DNA of 64,000 bases from Sphaerosporella brunnea (taxonomy: Eukaryota > Ascomycota > Pezizomycetes > Pezizales > Pyronemataceae). Both the position numbers and the translations under genes were made by a program. Below the pieces are notes generated by a model. The model was not told the DNA's origin. It saw nothing but the letters and a program-made list of their open reading frames with translations, and made no database searches. The stretch spans positions 41,819 to 105,818 of the forward strand of contig VXIS01000153.1 of NCBI GenBank assembly GCA_008704415.1. Reading direction: 5' to 3'. Numbering within the stretch: position 1 is the stretch's first letter; each line of letters begins with the position of its first letter. Below are positions 1 through 12,713 of this stretch, one piece after another.

Positions 1-170
1 ATGGTCTTATGATAGGATGGAGGGAGTTAGTCAAGGAGGTAGGCCCAAGGCTGCAAGATGTGTTTTGTTATGAGCTGGTGCGACGAGGGCACAGGAAGCA
101 TCAAAGCAATGCAATTATGATGCCAAATTGTATGGATGTACATACAGACAATGCAAACTCCGCCCAGCAC

Positions 171-1056
171 CTAAACCATAGTACCCCTCTCAAATGAGTC
201 CCTAATCTCTTTCGTATACTTCCCGTAAGCCCTCTGCAGTTTCTGGTTGAACTGTTTGTTCTTGTCGTTGATATTTGTAACGTCGTCATCCTCACCGCCA
301 CGTTTCCTACTCATTCTCGCATCCTCAGCCTTCCTCAGATCCGCTACCAGGCGATCCACCGCCTCCTTCTTCGGCCTATCATCCACAAACCCCAGCGAGT
401 CGGCATCAGCATAGAACTCCCCATCAAGATCCACAACGACCAGCTCCCCATCCTCCGTTTCCACGACACCCCCCTCCTTCAGCAACTTCGCCTTCTCAGC
501 CACATATGCCTCCAAATCTGGCTTCAACTCGCGCATCTGGCGTTTGTACATTTTGCGCGCCGTCTGCGAGTAATCCTGGAAGGCAACATCTTGCACATGG
601 CACTGTTTCTTCTCCGTCCGGCGGTCCCAGCGTTCACTCTCTTCGACCGTCCAGTCCCAGGCCCGCTTCCGCTCGAAATCTTCGCCGGCCTCCGACGCCT
701 CTGCTTTGGCGAGCTTGAACTCGGCTTCCGCTTTTTTGCGCTGCAGCTTGGATGTGCTTGCTGGGTCCATCATTTGTCGCCGCCGCTCCGCGTACACTTC
801 TTTTAGGTTCGTGGCTGGGGTTTTTTTCTAGAAAAAGTCGCGTGCGCTGTTAGCTACCGCTGCTGGAAGCTTAGGGATGGGCGGCATGTACGGCACGGGT
901 TTGCAGAGCTTTCCATTTTTCGAGACGCGCTTTGGCGGGGTCAGCTTGTGTGGCGGCGGCGGAGGAGGGAGGCGGCCGATGCTTCGGTTTCGCTTGAGGG
1001 CATTGTTGGGATCTGGGTTTTGTTTCGGTGGTGGTTGCGATTTGTACGGCGTCAAG
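171..1056 (-). CDS. SYF2: Pre-mRNA-splicing factor SYF2 (start not resolved)
   Basis: SYF2 is a component of the NTC/Prp19-associated spliceosome in the nucleus. The main exon (about 827-171) reads through the family hallmark GEDFERKRAWDWTVEESERW, then a basic helical region (QDYSQTARKMYKRQMREL) and a C-terminal KQFNQKLQRAYGKYTKEI block, ending at TAG 171-173. It continues upstream in phase: an intron from the GTACAT donor at 891 to the TAG acceptor at 828-830 (64 bases, GCTAAC branch site just upstream) joins an exon encoding AKARLEKWKALQTRA, which matches the usual SYF2 N-terminal segment. That exon is open only back to a TAG at 1057-1059 and has no ATG, so at least one further 5' exon exists upstream (perhaps starting near 1160 or 1104). 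The coding identity is secure; the first exon is not. No neighbour suggests co-regulation. Confidence 0.9.
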
Positions 1057-4000
1057 CTACGCCCGGCGATCAACGCCCAGCCAAAACTTCTCTTTCTGGG
1101 AGCATTTTGTTTTTCTTTGAGCAGTGAGTCTTGTGATTCAGTCTGTAAGATTTGAGGCATCTCCGACCTTACCTATCACCGCCCTATCAACTCATGCTAA
1201 TCACGCTTCGTTGAATGATTAGATACGATTAGATACGGTACTATTCCGGTCCACACAGAAGAGCTTCTTGTGGGGGGGAGAAATTTCCACATCTCCTGCA
1301 GTAATCAACCGAGATATCGATCATCTTTATCCCTGCCTTCTTTGTCTAATCGCGTTCGTTCTTCCCCGTTCCGTTGGGATCGATGATGCTTCTTTATCAG
1401 TGTGAGTGAGTTGGACGGGAAAGGATCTGAGAGGTGCGATTGCGTCCGAACCGCCCATCTGGCTTTTCCTTCTTCCTCTTCTTCTTCTGCTTCTTCTTTT
1501 TAAGAATCTCACTCTCCCGCCCGCTGTGCTGGTTTGTGGACCGAATCAATTTTGGCGGCGGCGTCGGCGGCATCACAGTCAATCACCCACCCACCACCGA
1601 GAGAGGTCGAATCCGAACCATCCCCCTACCCACGCTTGCTTGCAAGCACCCATCAACCGTAATAGCTTTGGCTCCACCTGCGCAGGTTCCAAATTCCAAT
1701 GTCGACGAGGGAGGGGAAACTGCGGCAACGGCACATGGCTCGCCTCAGCTTGGAAATCAATCAACCACAAAAAACAAAAAGCTGCTCCTTCTTTCGTCCA
1801 ACCCCCACACCCGCAAGGACCCGGTGTCAGAAGGCTGCAGCTCTCCGGAATCGCCCGGCTGCCGCGGATGAGAAGATCATCTGTCCACATGTACCTACAT
1901 CAGTGACATCACCGTCATCACCCGCGTTGTGGCGTTTTTCCCACAAGGCCTAAGGATAACTTAGCAAGTCGACGTCGCTAAAGCTTCCTGTTAACGTTAT
2001 TTCAATCGATTGCGCAAACCTGCGGCCTCCGGCGGACGGGTGAATCGTCTAGGTATCAACTATAATTTTATCTACCTGGTCACATTAGTGCCGCCGCCGC
2101 CGCCGCCGCCGTGGTGGGCGCCGTACATTTTCCGCCTTCTCTGCGAGGGCGAAGCGAAGGGGAGATGGAAGTTTCGGATCCATCGATGGGCAAGGCAACG
2201 CTGCTGCAGGGCCAACTTGTTGTTTCATGCTCCCCCACGGCCTTGGAGCGTGTCACCCTGCCTGCCGGCCTGATGAGATCCCGTTTGACGAGGAAGGGGT
2301 GTGGGGGTCAAGATGAACATAACCCCGCATATCTTGGCTTTCTAGCTGCAGGCGTCACTTTTAGTCCACAAGGCGGGGATTGAAATGTTCAAAAACAACA
2401 AACGAAACACTCACTCACATGTTGGACACATCGACGGGGGTGGTGAATATTGTCATGCAGCATGGCCACCGACAATAATTAAACCTGGGAAAGCGTGGGG
2501 AAAACAGATTAACAGCCGACCTTGGCGCCAGCTGGGGCTTGTCCAGCAAGGATCAGGAGTAGAGTAAGCAACCGAATATTAGGAAGGCTGACCAGTGATA
2601 GTTTCTTCATAGAATCTCATCCTCGAGCGCGCTCCGCCCGCTTTCGCTTTTCCGCATCCGCGATCGCTTGACTTTGCCTTTGCCTGTCGATCGGCGTGGC
2701 CGTGCAACTTGCCGGGTCGAAAGGCTGCAGCTGCTCGTTTGTTGTCTTCGGAGAGTCCCGGAGGTGTGAGGAGCCGAGCTAGCTACGGGATGTTGGGAGC
2801 AAAGGTGCGCTGGAGACTGGTTCAGCAGGCGGATTCGGCGGCAGTGAGGGCAGGGGCTTTCAATATGTTGATGCTTTTCGACTCAAATGGCGCCGGGGGT
2901 AGCCATGAAGGGGCACACAAGGTTTTCCAAAAGTCGGCAATATCCAGGCGCAGATCATGATCAATGGATATGTATGTACTATTGTACAGCTACATACTTA
3001 CTGTATACCTCCAAGTCTTGGTCCGGTATATCTCATTGCTGCCGCAGTGGATACTCTTGTGGGGCCGCTTGCTGTGGACGCCGACTCGCGACTTCCTATT
3101 CGCAAACTCTACTGCGAGATGAAACCGCGGTCAACGGCCCGAACGATCGGAACCACTCAGGTCCGGTCCTCGGCAGCTTGGCGGCCCGCAGGCGATTGGT
3201 GCCTTCGTTTCGGTGGAGGCGCAATTAATCCGACCACTCGGTGTCGTTCGGACCGAGGTCAGGCTTGCACAAGCAAACGACTTTGAAAGGAAAAAGCTTC
3301 TGAGTTCTCTAAGTTTCTTCAGTGACACCCATGAGATCATCTATGTTTCAGTTTAGCTTTGAAGAAAGACTAATATTTTGGCATGTCTGTGACTTTGAGG
3401 ACCCATACATAATTTCGCCGGCGCTAAAAGGAAGCCGAAGAGATTATCCGTGTGGATTCCAAACTCAGCCATCGGCTGGGGCCACGCAGAGAGCAACGTC
3501 AACAAGCCTCCGGCGCGAGAGCTTAAATTTCGCGGCCGGCGCAGAAGAAATGGCTCAGGGAAAAAAAACCTCGTATGATTTGCAAGCAAGCAGTCAGCAT
3601 TTGAGGGAAGTGGCTCTGGCGGAGAGAGTCCGCCTTTCCGACACAGATCCCAACATGCGACGGAGAGCCGCGCTCGCGCAGAAGTGAGCGAGACCCCCAA
3701 ATTTCGGCAACCGCACGTACCAAGGGCAATATTTGAAGTGTGCGCCCCCCACGCCGTGCATGCGCGGTAACGTGACACAAGCACATCCAACCAAAACTGG
3801 ACAGGTTCGAGTTAAAACCAAAAAAAAAACTACCGATGCACTTTGTGATGGCTGCTTCCGTTCTTGGTTAGATTCCCTCCGCTCCAGGTGTTCTTCCTTT
3901 CACGGCGGAACTGGTTGGTGGCTGGTAACTAAGCCCTGCATGAACAAAGTCTTGGCATGCGGTTTGGAATGCGCACCGCATATCCCGAACTGACGACCAA

Positions 4001-7000
4001 TTCAATGGACAAATTCAAGTGTGAAACATTGGATGGTTGCCGTGAAGACCTCTAGGTCTGCTTTCTCCTCCCCGCATATATCCCAGCCTGGCGGTGATCC
4101 GGAGCGGTCATGACGCCGGCACAAAGTATAGTTAAATGTGCACATCATGAAACAAACGGCTTAGAAGATGATTTTTACATAAGGGATACATTCTCAATAT
4201 TGAGGCGGAACCGAAAACTTTCATTAAATTGGATTTTTTCTTAAGTTTTTCACTGTTTATTTCTATGGGGAGGAGGAGAGAGAGAGAGGTGGTGGGCATG
4301 CATACGGGGAAGCCGGTAGGTACTTTATTCCAAGCCGATCGGTAGACCGTGTTTGTCCTGCCGTACTCTACATCATGTACTAGGGTACAAGGGTAATTCG
4401 GGTGCCGTTACACACATGCAAAGAGCACCCGACTTCTTTCCTCCATACAACCAAACAATGCCAAGACCTTTGTCGTTCACGAAGAAGTCAGTATTTTTTC
4501 TTCAAAACACTCAAAAAGGCTCTAGGGAGGCCTACAATGCCACCCCCAGCTTCACAAAGTTCTAGCAACAATCGTAGTGGCGTTGCCAGTTGCTGTTTGT
4601 TCAGGGAGCACCCGACTTAACGCTGTACCCGAGTACGATAGCCTTTCTTCAAACACGTAGCGGATGGTGTGGACGCAAGAGATGCTGAAAGAAGGCTGAG
4701 CACACAACCAACAACACCTATGGCTAAGGTCGAGCCACGTTTTTTTTTTTTACCCCTCTCAGCTCAACTCCAAGGCCGCATGCACATCCCCATCGCAGAC
4801 TTGTCGCCACATCGTCATGCAACAGATCGAGACAAAAAGCCTTGCGGTTGTGGCGCTGCTCAGCCTGGAAAAAAGCAAAAAAAATAACGGTCAGGAAACG
4901 GATCCAGAACAAACTCCACAAACACTTGACAACTAGCTGGGATACATGACCAAAGGCGTTTTACCGAGTGTCTCAGCAGCAGAGGTACCGCAGTCAAGTA
5001 CCCGGCTTCATGAGCTCGTCAGTTAGGCGGCTGGCGCGTAATCGGCGGCGTCAAAACAGCCTCTCCTCTACACTATGAGAATTGGATGTACCTTCTTCCA
5101 GTAAGTCCCACTCTTTCTCCAACTTTCTGCAGTGTTGATTGATACCTATATGTAGACCGGTACAAATATTTATGTTACACTTATTGGTCATCTATCTCCG
5201 CCCTCAACGACCGCGCGGGAATGTAGGAGAACCTCAGATTTGATGGCATCGGGTGTTTTAGGAATGGAGCCGTCGCTCTGCAATGCACAGGCAATTGGGA
5301 GGGAAGTCTTGGGACGGTACAAGCTGCACCTTCACGTTAGTGTGCAGTGCCTTGCGGATCTTCTGCCACCAACATGATGAATGAGATCTAGAGCTCTGTT
5401 CACAAATTAAACGTTGCGTCGCCGCATAACTGGCGGTTGCCCCTCCTCGTCATTGCAGCCGGGCCCCGCATCAGCCTAAAGCCGAACAGCACAAAATCCA
5501 GTACGCACGGCGAGCATTTCGATTGGGCCGAACTCGCAGACACAGACTTTTGGCACGGCAGCCACGGGCTGAGGATCTGAGATGACACGACAGTCGGATT
5601 GCTAGCAGCGAACAGCGGCCGCTGCCGCCGTCCTCCTGTGGCCGCACATCTCCGCTAGGGCCCGACCCAGCCCGCACCACCGCCGCCGCAGTGTCCTTTC
5701 GCTTGTTCGCAACGGGTAGCTGGCCACTCGGACGTTGGGGAGGAGTGTCGTGCAGGTGCCGTACATCGGTGCTACCAACTTGTCCACTTCACTCACATGC
5801 CTGCCGTGCACTTTTTCCCTTTGATATGCTGCTTCCGATAGGAATCCCAGCTGTTCGCTATTCCAATCTTGCAGTAGCTCGCTCCATTTCCCCGTCTCGT
5901 TTCATCGTTGGGTTGTCCTCCTCCAACTGCCATCCCAAACCCACCACCACCACCATCACTCTACTTTCAAAGACAGACCTACCTCGCGCTCCCTCCATGG
6001 ACCACTTCTCCCCCGCATCCCTTCTCCGGTGTGGATGGCTGCTTTGGAAGAGAAAGGAAGTATCGTTCGTACATTCGTACATTCACACAACCAACACTCT
6101 TGCCCGGTCGATTGTGCCATTTGCCGCTCCGTCACCGTGTATTATACTGTATGCGTATATTTTCCGGGCAGGCAGGTACAAAGCAGCAGCCGTGCGAGCC
6201 AGGTTCCAAAATAATTCCCACCAGCGCGAGCGAGGGAGAGAGTGACGTTTGTAGACAGGGGACTTTTGCTGCTGCGTTCGCTCCGTCGCTAGGGGCGCGG
6301 CCTGTATGCCCACGCCGATTCCCTCAGCGGGGGGGCGGTTCTAGGGTGTCAGAGAGTTCGCCTTCCAGCTCGACAGTCTTGACTCAACCATCACCTGAAT
6401 TTTCCCTGGTGTATCTGCCTACCTACTCTATTTCCTCCCCTTTCCCCGTCAAATCATCCTTTCTCTTCCGGGACCCACTTTCATTTCTCGAGAGGCCTCC
6501 CACGACGAATTCCCCCCCCCCCCCCCACTACTGGCCGAGCCCAGGTGTAGTGTCCGACCGCTGTTATTCTAACCTGCCGTTTAAATATTAGACAGGGACC
6601 CTGTTCCTATTTTTCTCGGTGGTATTTGGACTTTTCCTCGCGTGCCTTGTGTCTGCTGCTGGCCTATGTTTGCGTGCTGCATGTGTTTGCAAGTGTGATA
6701 CTTGGTCGCCTCGCGTCGCACTTCTGCTCTACTCCCTTTTGTCGTCGAATTTCGCGTGGAGTCGTCGATCGATTGGGTGACCACAAAGCAGCGTTTCTGG
6801 TGAGCGTGACCCCCGCGTCCTTCGGCAACCACCCACCCCCTCTTCCCTACCGATACCTTTCCTCCACCCCCCTCTCGAATCTCAAACAATAGGCACCCAT
6901 TAACCGTCGGTTCTTCTTCGAGCAGGCAGCGGAGTGGATCCAGGGAGAGAGAGAGACATACCCACCGCCCAAACTACCCGCCCAGTCATTGAAAGGTATA

Positions 7001-7827
7001 CCGGTGATCGGATATCGGGGCCATTGGCTGCGCTGCGTCGTCCGAACAATTTTCTGGGGGGCGGAGGTTGATATACCTAACAATTCGGTGGAACTGTTCT
7101 AGACGGCAATTCAGCACAGACCCGAAAGAACCAGAAGAACGACGACAGCACCACAAGACAAGAAAGAATAAGGGACAAAAAAACTGCAGCACGTGTGATC
7201 GAGTGAGGTACATTCAACCTACCTTCCTGTTCCCTCCTCACTTCTCTGCATCCTCCTTCTCCCCCCTCTTCACGCCCATCTCAACCGTCGCCCTCCTCTC
7301 TCCGCGGGAGGGAGACTACCGTTTATTTGATATTCACCCGTCTCGATACGACGCTCTCCTTCTGCACACGATTCCTCAAAGGCAAGCCCAAGCATTGCCA
7401 TACACGCGGCGCAAGATCATCCAAATTCGGTCCACAGTCATAATCCTGTTCTTCTCGAACCAAAAAGGCGAAACAGACCTGGAGGCATTCGCCTGAGTGC
7501 CGGGGTCCCTGTCACCTTGATTCGTTCATAGCTCTTCCCACCCCCCCCCCCCCCACCCCACCCCACCTGCAACTATCCCGCACACCACTGGTCGGCGTCA
7601 GGCTTCCACTCTTGTGCCACCTCTGCGCCGAAACCTCCGCCGCGTTCAACGCGCCCCGAATAACATCGATATTTCCCCGCTGGTTCATCGAGCGGCCTGT
7701 GCCGGGAAACGCACCATCTGAGGGGGCTTCCGTTGCGGCAAGCAAGTAATATTCGGAAAGAAAAGCAAAAACCCGGGTCTCAAAAACCCAGCCCCCCTTC
7801 TCTTGTGCGAGACCCAAAACCCACAGT
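1057..7827. other. Long intergenic region, probable areA promoter and 5' leader
   Basis: About 6.7 kb without a supportable gene, apart from the unresolved SYF2 5' end below 1200. It holds low-complexity tracts: (GCC)n around 2091-2112, a C run near 6511-6527, another C-rich run near 7540-7558, and a pyrimidine-rich zone from about 5900 to 7500 typical of fungal promoters and leaders. Scattered GATA cores are present, e.g. CGATAG near 5836 and TGATAG near 2596, compatible with but not proof of autoregulation by AreA. Open frames of up to 227 codons occur but show no recognisable domain or splice logic. A long transcribed leader, possibly with introns, is likely because areA/nit-2 genes usually have one (inference). 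Confidence 0.5.
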
Positions 7828-10693
7828 ATGGCGTTCAATGGGCGTGGGGGAACAGGTGCGCAAGCAACTGGGTTAACATCTGCCGGTGCGACCTCAAACA
7901 CTCCACACTCTCGCCGATTACATCCTTCTCCACAAAACAGCAACGTTTCCGGACTTTCAACGTTACTCTCCAAAGGATCTGGCGAAAGCTCCGCCAAACT
8001 GGACGTCACAACCGCTCAATCATTTGCTCGGAAAGAGCTTCTCGGTGGAGGTTCGTTCGATGCGCTTGGTGTACCTGCTGCGCCCGAAGAGTCACCGGAG
8101 GACATGCAAAAGAAAGATCCGCTTGCGACACAAGTATGGAAACTTTATAGCAAACAAAAAGGAACTCTGCCGAACGCGGAGCGCATGGAAAATCTGACCT
8201 GGAGAATGATGGCTCTAACACTGCGAAAAGAACGGTATGTGTAGTATTTTTCGTATTTGATTTGAGCTCTATGGGCCGTTTTTTTTTTTCGTCTTTCCAT
8301 GCCCCATGGGGTTTTTAAGCGGAACGGTCCGTCGAATGGGGACCGCAGAATGCAGCATGTTCCTTCTTGATTGTTGGATTTGCGTTCTGACACCATTATT
8401 GCGTTTTTAGCGCTGCGAAGGCATCACAGCGAAAGCAACTCGCTGTACAGGCACAACGGTCCCTCTCGGACGCACAGGCCAGCCTTCCTCTTTCACAAAC
8501 CTACTCCAGCAACAACAATAACTCCAACAACACCTACATCACCGACAACGATAGTATGTTTATGGAGGACCTCACATTTACATCCCCCTCTTCGATCGTT
8601 GGCTCCCCAGGTGAAGGCCATTCACCAGCAAGCGATCAACACCTTCCCACCTCCACACACGCTTCGGCCACCGCGATACCGATTAAGCAAGAAAGAGAAA
8701 GACCCGGCGTATTGGGCGGAGGTTCACATGGTGCTCCAGCATCTGCTCCTCAACATCATTTCGAAATGCGAGAACACGAAGGAGAGTTTGCCTACGTCCA
8801 GCGACGAGTGCGAAAAACAAGCGTAGATGAGCGTCGAGTAAGCTTGTTCCTGTTTTTTTTTTTTCTGCCCCCCCCCCCCCCTCTCTCTCCCCACAAAGCA
8901 ACCCTCTGAGCTAATTCCCTATCCAATAGCCACCGAAACGAAGGGCCGAGTTCTCACCCCTCATCCACCCCGTTGCAAGCATAATGATTCCCAACGATCC
9001 AGACCCAGACCATGAAATCGGGGACTACAACCTCGATCACGACTCCCACTTCCCAACGAGCAGTCATCAAACCTCTACGCTTGCTTTCGGGCTCGATACG
9101 TCCAATGATGACCAATACCTTACCTCCGCCGGGCCTTTCCAGACGAACTTTTCGTTCTCGCCCGTGCAGTCACCGCTCATTACAGCCGGGCCGTTCTCGA
9201 GCATGTACCACTCCAACAACAATGACTTCTATTCCCCTCCTCCTTCGGCCAACCACTCGGTTGTCTCCACTCCTCACCCCCTAGCCGAGCAATCTGGTAG
9301 CAGCTTCTTCGAGTCTGCGGGCATGTCCCAAGGTCGACCAATACCAACGTTCGGTAGCACCTCGCGAGCTAGCACAATGCCCAATAGCTATGCATCCAAT
9401 GATTTCTATTCATACCACCCGCATAACGATCCACTCCTCAGCGCGAATCCGTCTGCACCTCACTCCGGCTTGCCTTCTCCAGGGTTTGGTGGCTTTCAAC
9501 ACGTAAACCCATCCCAGGTTCTGCGCGACGATTTTAGTGCGGCAAAATCTCCAGGCTCTACTGGTGGCCCTTTCAATTTTGGTGCGGACTCTGATGAAGA
9601 CATCGACAGAGAGGGGTTCGATCGGATGCAAATACAGGCAGATTACCCCTCTATGGACGATCCTTCCCCAATGGATCTGCATCCGGGCATGCAGTCACAA
9701 CTGGGTGGCGGCTGGGGCCGGGATTCGGGTGGCCAGTTTGCCAACCGATTTGGGCAACAAAAGACTGTAAGAATTGGTGGTACCGAGACAGCGCACTCAC
9801 CTCAGGACTGGAACAACGGACCGACTGGCGGGGGTCACCACAGCAGGTCACATTCGATCAGCACATCAGTAAGCGACGCACGAAACCGCGCGCCCGATGC
9901 AAATGGTTTGCGACGACAAAAAATTGCGAGAACGAGCTCTACAACGCAACTCGCAATGCAGCGCGGCATGCAGTCTGGACCCAACTCCCCACCGGATAAT
10001 GGGTTCAGCTCTGCTGAGCCGTCGAGGCCACCATCGCCTGATGGGTCTAAGGGCAATGCAGCCAGTGGGCCCAATGGAAATGGAATGCCAACAACATGCA
10101 CCAACTGCTTTACGCAAACGACCCCTTTGTGGAGGAGAAATCCTGAGGGCCACCCGTTGTGCAACGCTTGTGGACTGTTTTTGAAGCTCCATGGTGTTGT
10201 TCGTCCGCTTTCTCTCAAGACGGACGTAATCAAAAAGCGCAACCGGGGAAGCGGAAATTCAGTGCCTGTTTCTGGCACTTCGACCCGAGCTGCAAAGAAG
10301 GGAATTCGGAAAAATTCGTTGGTCTCGGCAACAACCCCAACAACATCGACACAACCGAAGAGCCTCGCAGGGTCAGAATCGCCACCATCAGGGTTGTCCT
10401 CGGCAAGCACGCCCACAAATGGAAACATGGGGGCACCCGGCAAAAACTCAGTGATTCCGATCGCAGCTGCGCCTCCAAAGGGTATGAACCGCCCAATAGC
10501 AGTCGCACCTAAGCGCCAACGGCGGCTTTCTAAGAGCCAGAACGGAATTCAAGAGGAGGAAGACGATAAGGAGGGTCTGCAGCAGTCCACTTCGTCAATC
10601 GTGCATTCAACGACGCATCACACGCCTATTGCCCCAGCGGTCAATCCAACAGTCGGCTCGCAAGAATGGGAATGGCTCACCATGTCCCTTTGA
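7828..10693 (+). CDS. areA: AreA/NIT2 global nitrogen regulator, GATA transcription factor
   Basis: This is the nuclear activator that switches on nitrogen-catabolic genes when ammonium and glutamine are scarce. Three exons, 7828-8234, 8411-8837 and 8930-10693, give 865 residues, close to the 876 of Aspergillus nidulans AreA. Donors are GTATGT and GTAAGC; acceptors are TTTTTAG and CAATAG. Near residue 100 lies the family N-terminal block ([20 protein letters not shown], then [11 protein letters not shown]). The single GATA zinc finger, CTNC-x17-CNAC, has Cys668, 671, 689 and 692, followed by the basic tail [15 protein letters not shown]. The last residues, EWEWLTMSL, match the conserved end that binds the co-repressor NmrA (family knowledge). 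Intron 2 contains a long T then C homopolymer run. The start is the first ATG of the open frame; a further upstream exon cannot be excluded. Confidence 0.96.
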
Positions 10694-12189
10694 TTCGGCA
10701 TATTCTCCCACATCGCGAGCAGTTATGGATTCATTACAATTTGTCGCCTGAGTTTTTTTACGGCGTTGCTGTAAAGCGGAGGGTTTGAGGTAGTTTTGGG
10801 GGGGGTGGGGGGTAGGGGGCAGTTTCTGGGCAGTTTGGTACGTGCTTTTTGCTTTGCGTACGGTACTGTGGGGTCTTGCTATTTTTGTTCGATTTCTTCT
10901 GGTCTTTTCCGGCGTGAATTGAGGGGCTTTGATTTGGTGTCTTCAAGGTTTTGCTGGTTTGTCTTTTTTTACGCGTTATGTCGTTTGGTTGTTTTGCGAC
11001 GGGTAGACATGTCCTACTTTACATGCATACACTGGTAATGTGTTGATGATGGAGTGACACCCGAGTTGTTGATGGAGTTTGGAGCTTGGGTGAAGGAGTG
11101 GAGGAAGTGTTGGTGAAACCGGATTGGACCCTCTGTACATTCTCGTTTTTTTTAGGGGTTTGTTTTTTTGCCTTTTTTTCATGGATCTGTTTGTGAGTCG
11201 ACTTTTTTTTTACGACTCGATCCTCTCCCTTTCTCTTTTGTTGACTTGACTTGATCGTCTTGATGCTCTGGGCCTTTTTTTTTTTTTTTTTTTCATTCTC
11301 TTTTAGGTTACTTTCTTTTTTTTTTTTTTCCATTTTTTCTTGTGTTTATAGAAATGCGAGGCGGGCTGGCTCTTTCTGTGTTTTTTCGGGTCTTTTTTTT
11401 TTTTTTTGTTTTTTTTTTGTTGCTGTTGCAAATGCGTGTTTTGCGAGCGCCACTATGTGACGGAGTGTCTGCGTGCTTGAACTGCATGGGCAGGACACTA
11501 ATAGGTAGGCAACCCCGTTACGGGTAGAGCGAGCTGAAGCGTTGTTGCTGAAATGAATGGAATGAAATGCGAATGTGTCGAACATGTTACTTCTTCTTTA
11601 CCTTGCATCATCACCATCAGCAGCAGCAGCATCTCACCATGTGGGCTGACACGACAGGCGGAAACTGGTTTTTTTTTTTTTTTTTTTTTCGTTGTGCAGC
11701 TTAATTGCGTGGGCGTGAGGGAGAGTGCTTGGAAACGGGTAGAATTTTGATATTGCAAATTGCGGCAGCGTCGATAGCTGCTGGGATGATTCGAGGAAAC
11801 CAGAAGTGGAAGCTAGAGCTGAAGCCGAGAGCTTGAGGGAAGGAAAAACTTTTGTCCATGTGGCTTGCTTGTTTTTTGTTTTTTTGTTTCCCCCCGGAGG
11901 CGGTGAGGGCGAAGATTTCATTTTTTCGAAGATAGCCCCCCTCCCCGGGCGTTGCGTGATATTTCGTGATGCGTGATGCATGCCCGAGACGTGACGGCGG
12001 CGAGTTTCCACTTTATATGGGATTTCCGTCTAGGAATCGTGGGGAAAAAAGACAGCAAAAAAAAAACAACGGCTGCCATAATTCGATGTATATATCCCTC
12101 CAAAAAAAACCCCCAAAACGCCCGGCCAAAAAAAAAAGAAAGGAAAAATAACAAAAACACAAAACCCCGAGGCTGAAAGAGCTGTAGCT
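10694..12189. other. areA 3' region, T-rich
   Basis: Convergent intergenic space between areA and HSK3. It is rich in T homopolymers (for example around 11275-11293, 11396-11407 and 11670-11689) and G/T tracts, consistent with 3' untranslated and termination sequence of areA on the plus strand. Between about 12050 and 12150 the pattern turns to A runs, as expected for the 3' flank of the minus-strand gene. The small open frames here are homopolymer-driven and have no domain. Confidence 0.5.
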
Positions 12190-12557
12190 CTATGCATCCG
12201 CCATCTCCTCGTCCTCCGCCTCTGCGCCGGTACTGGGCGGGTTGTGCATGCCAGCGCCGCTCTCGCCGAGGACCTTTCCCGCCGCCATTAACCTTCATGC
12301 TACCCATCAGCCATGTTCCCTTCGCTTCTCATGAGTGCAGGGAAAACAAAAAAAAAAACCAACAGTGCGACGTTGAGGGAACCCAGCGCTTTAATGTGCT
12401 CGGCCTGCACGGCCGTGACGCGCGAGATGTCCTCGAGATCGGCGAGGTTCGCCTGCAGCTGCGCGAGCTGGCTGTTGAGATGTGAGAGCTGCCGAGCCTT
12501 TGCGGAGCTTGGGGCGAGCGATGGGCGGATATTGCTGCGGGTATGCGGAGGCGGCAT
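12190..12557 (-). CDS. HSK3: DASH/Dam1 complex subunit Hsk3
   Basis: Hsk3 is a small coiled-coil subunit of the DASH/Dam1 ring that couples kinetochores to spindle microtubules. Exon 1 (12557-12364) encodes the family core LSHLNSQLAQLQANLADLED followed by TAVQAEHIKALG. A 71-base intron (donor GTTGGT at 12363, acceptor AAG ending at 12293) leads to exon 2 (12292-12190), which encodes LMAAGKVLGESGAG and an acidic tail. The total is 98 residues, normal for this family. The junction was chosen because it restores both the reading frame and the seven-residue spacing between LG and MAA seen in other Hsk3 proteins. The donor is not a consensus fungal site, so transcript evidence would be useful. It is transcribed divergently from the nucleotidyltransferase gene at 12714. 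Confidence 0.87.
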
Positions 12558-12713
12558 TGTTTGATTATTCTATTCGTCTTCGTTGTTGTTGTTGTTGTGG
12601 GGTGATGTTTGATGTTGCGCGCGTAGTCGGAGCTTAGCGAACGCGGCTTGGCTGGAGGGGTGTGAAATTTCACAGTAACTGCCCGAAAACTCGAAACCGG
12701 AAAGTCAGCCACC
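12558..12713. promoter_or_regulatory. Divergent promoter of HSK3 and nucleotidyltransferase
   Basis: Only 156 bases separate the two start codons, so both promoters and leaders must fit here. The segment includes GTT repeats near 12580-12597. The plus-strand start has a good fungal context, GCCACCATGC. No specific factor site is claimed. Confidence 0.5.

Noticed and set aside
5691..6591. Two overlapping open frames of 184 and 227 codons upstream of areA
   Set aside because: They lie in pyrimidine-rich sequence that naturally lacks stops, and encode Pro/Ser-rich text without motifs.
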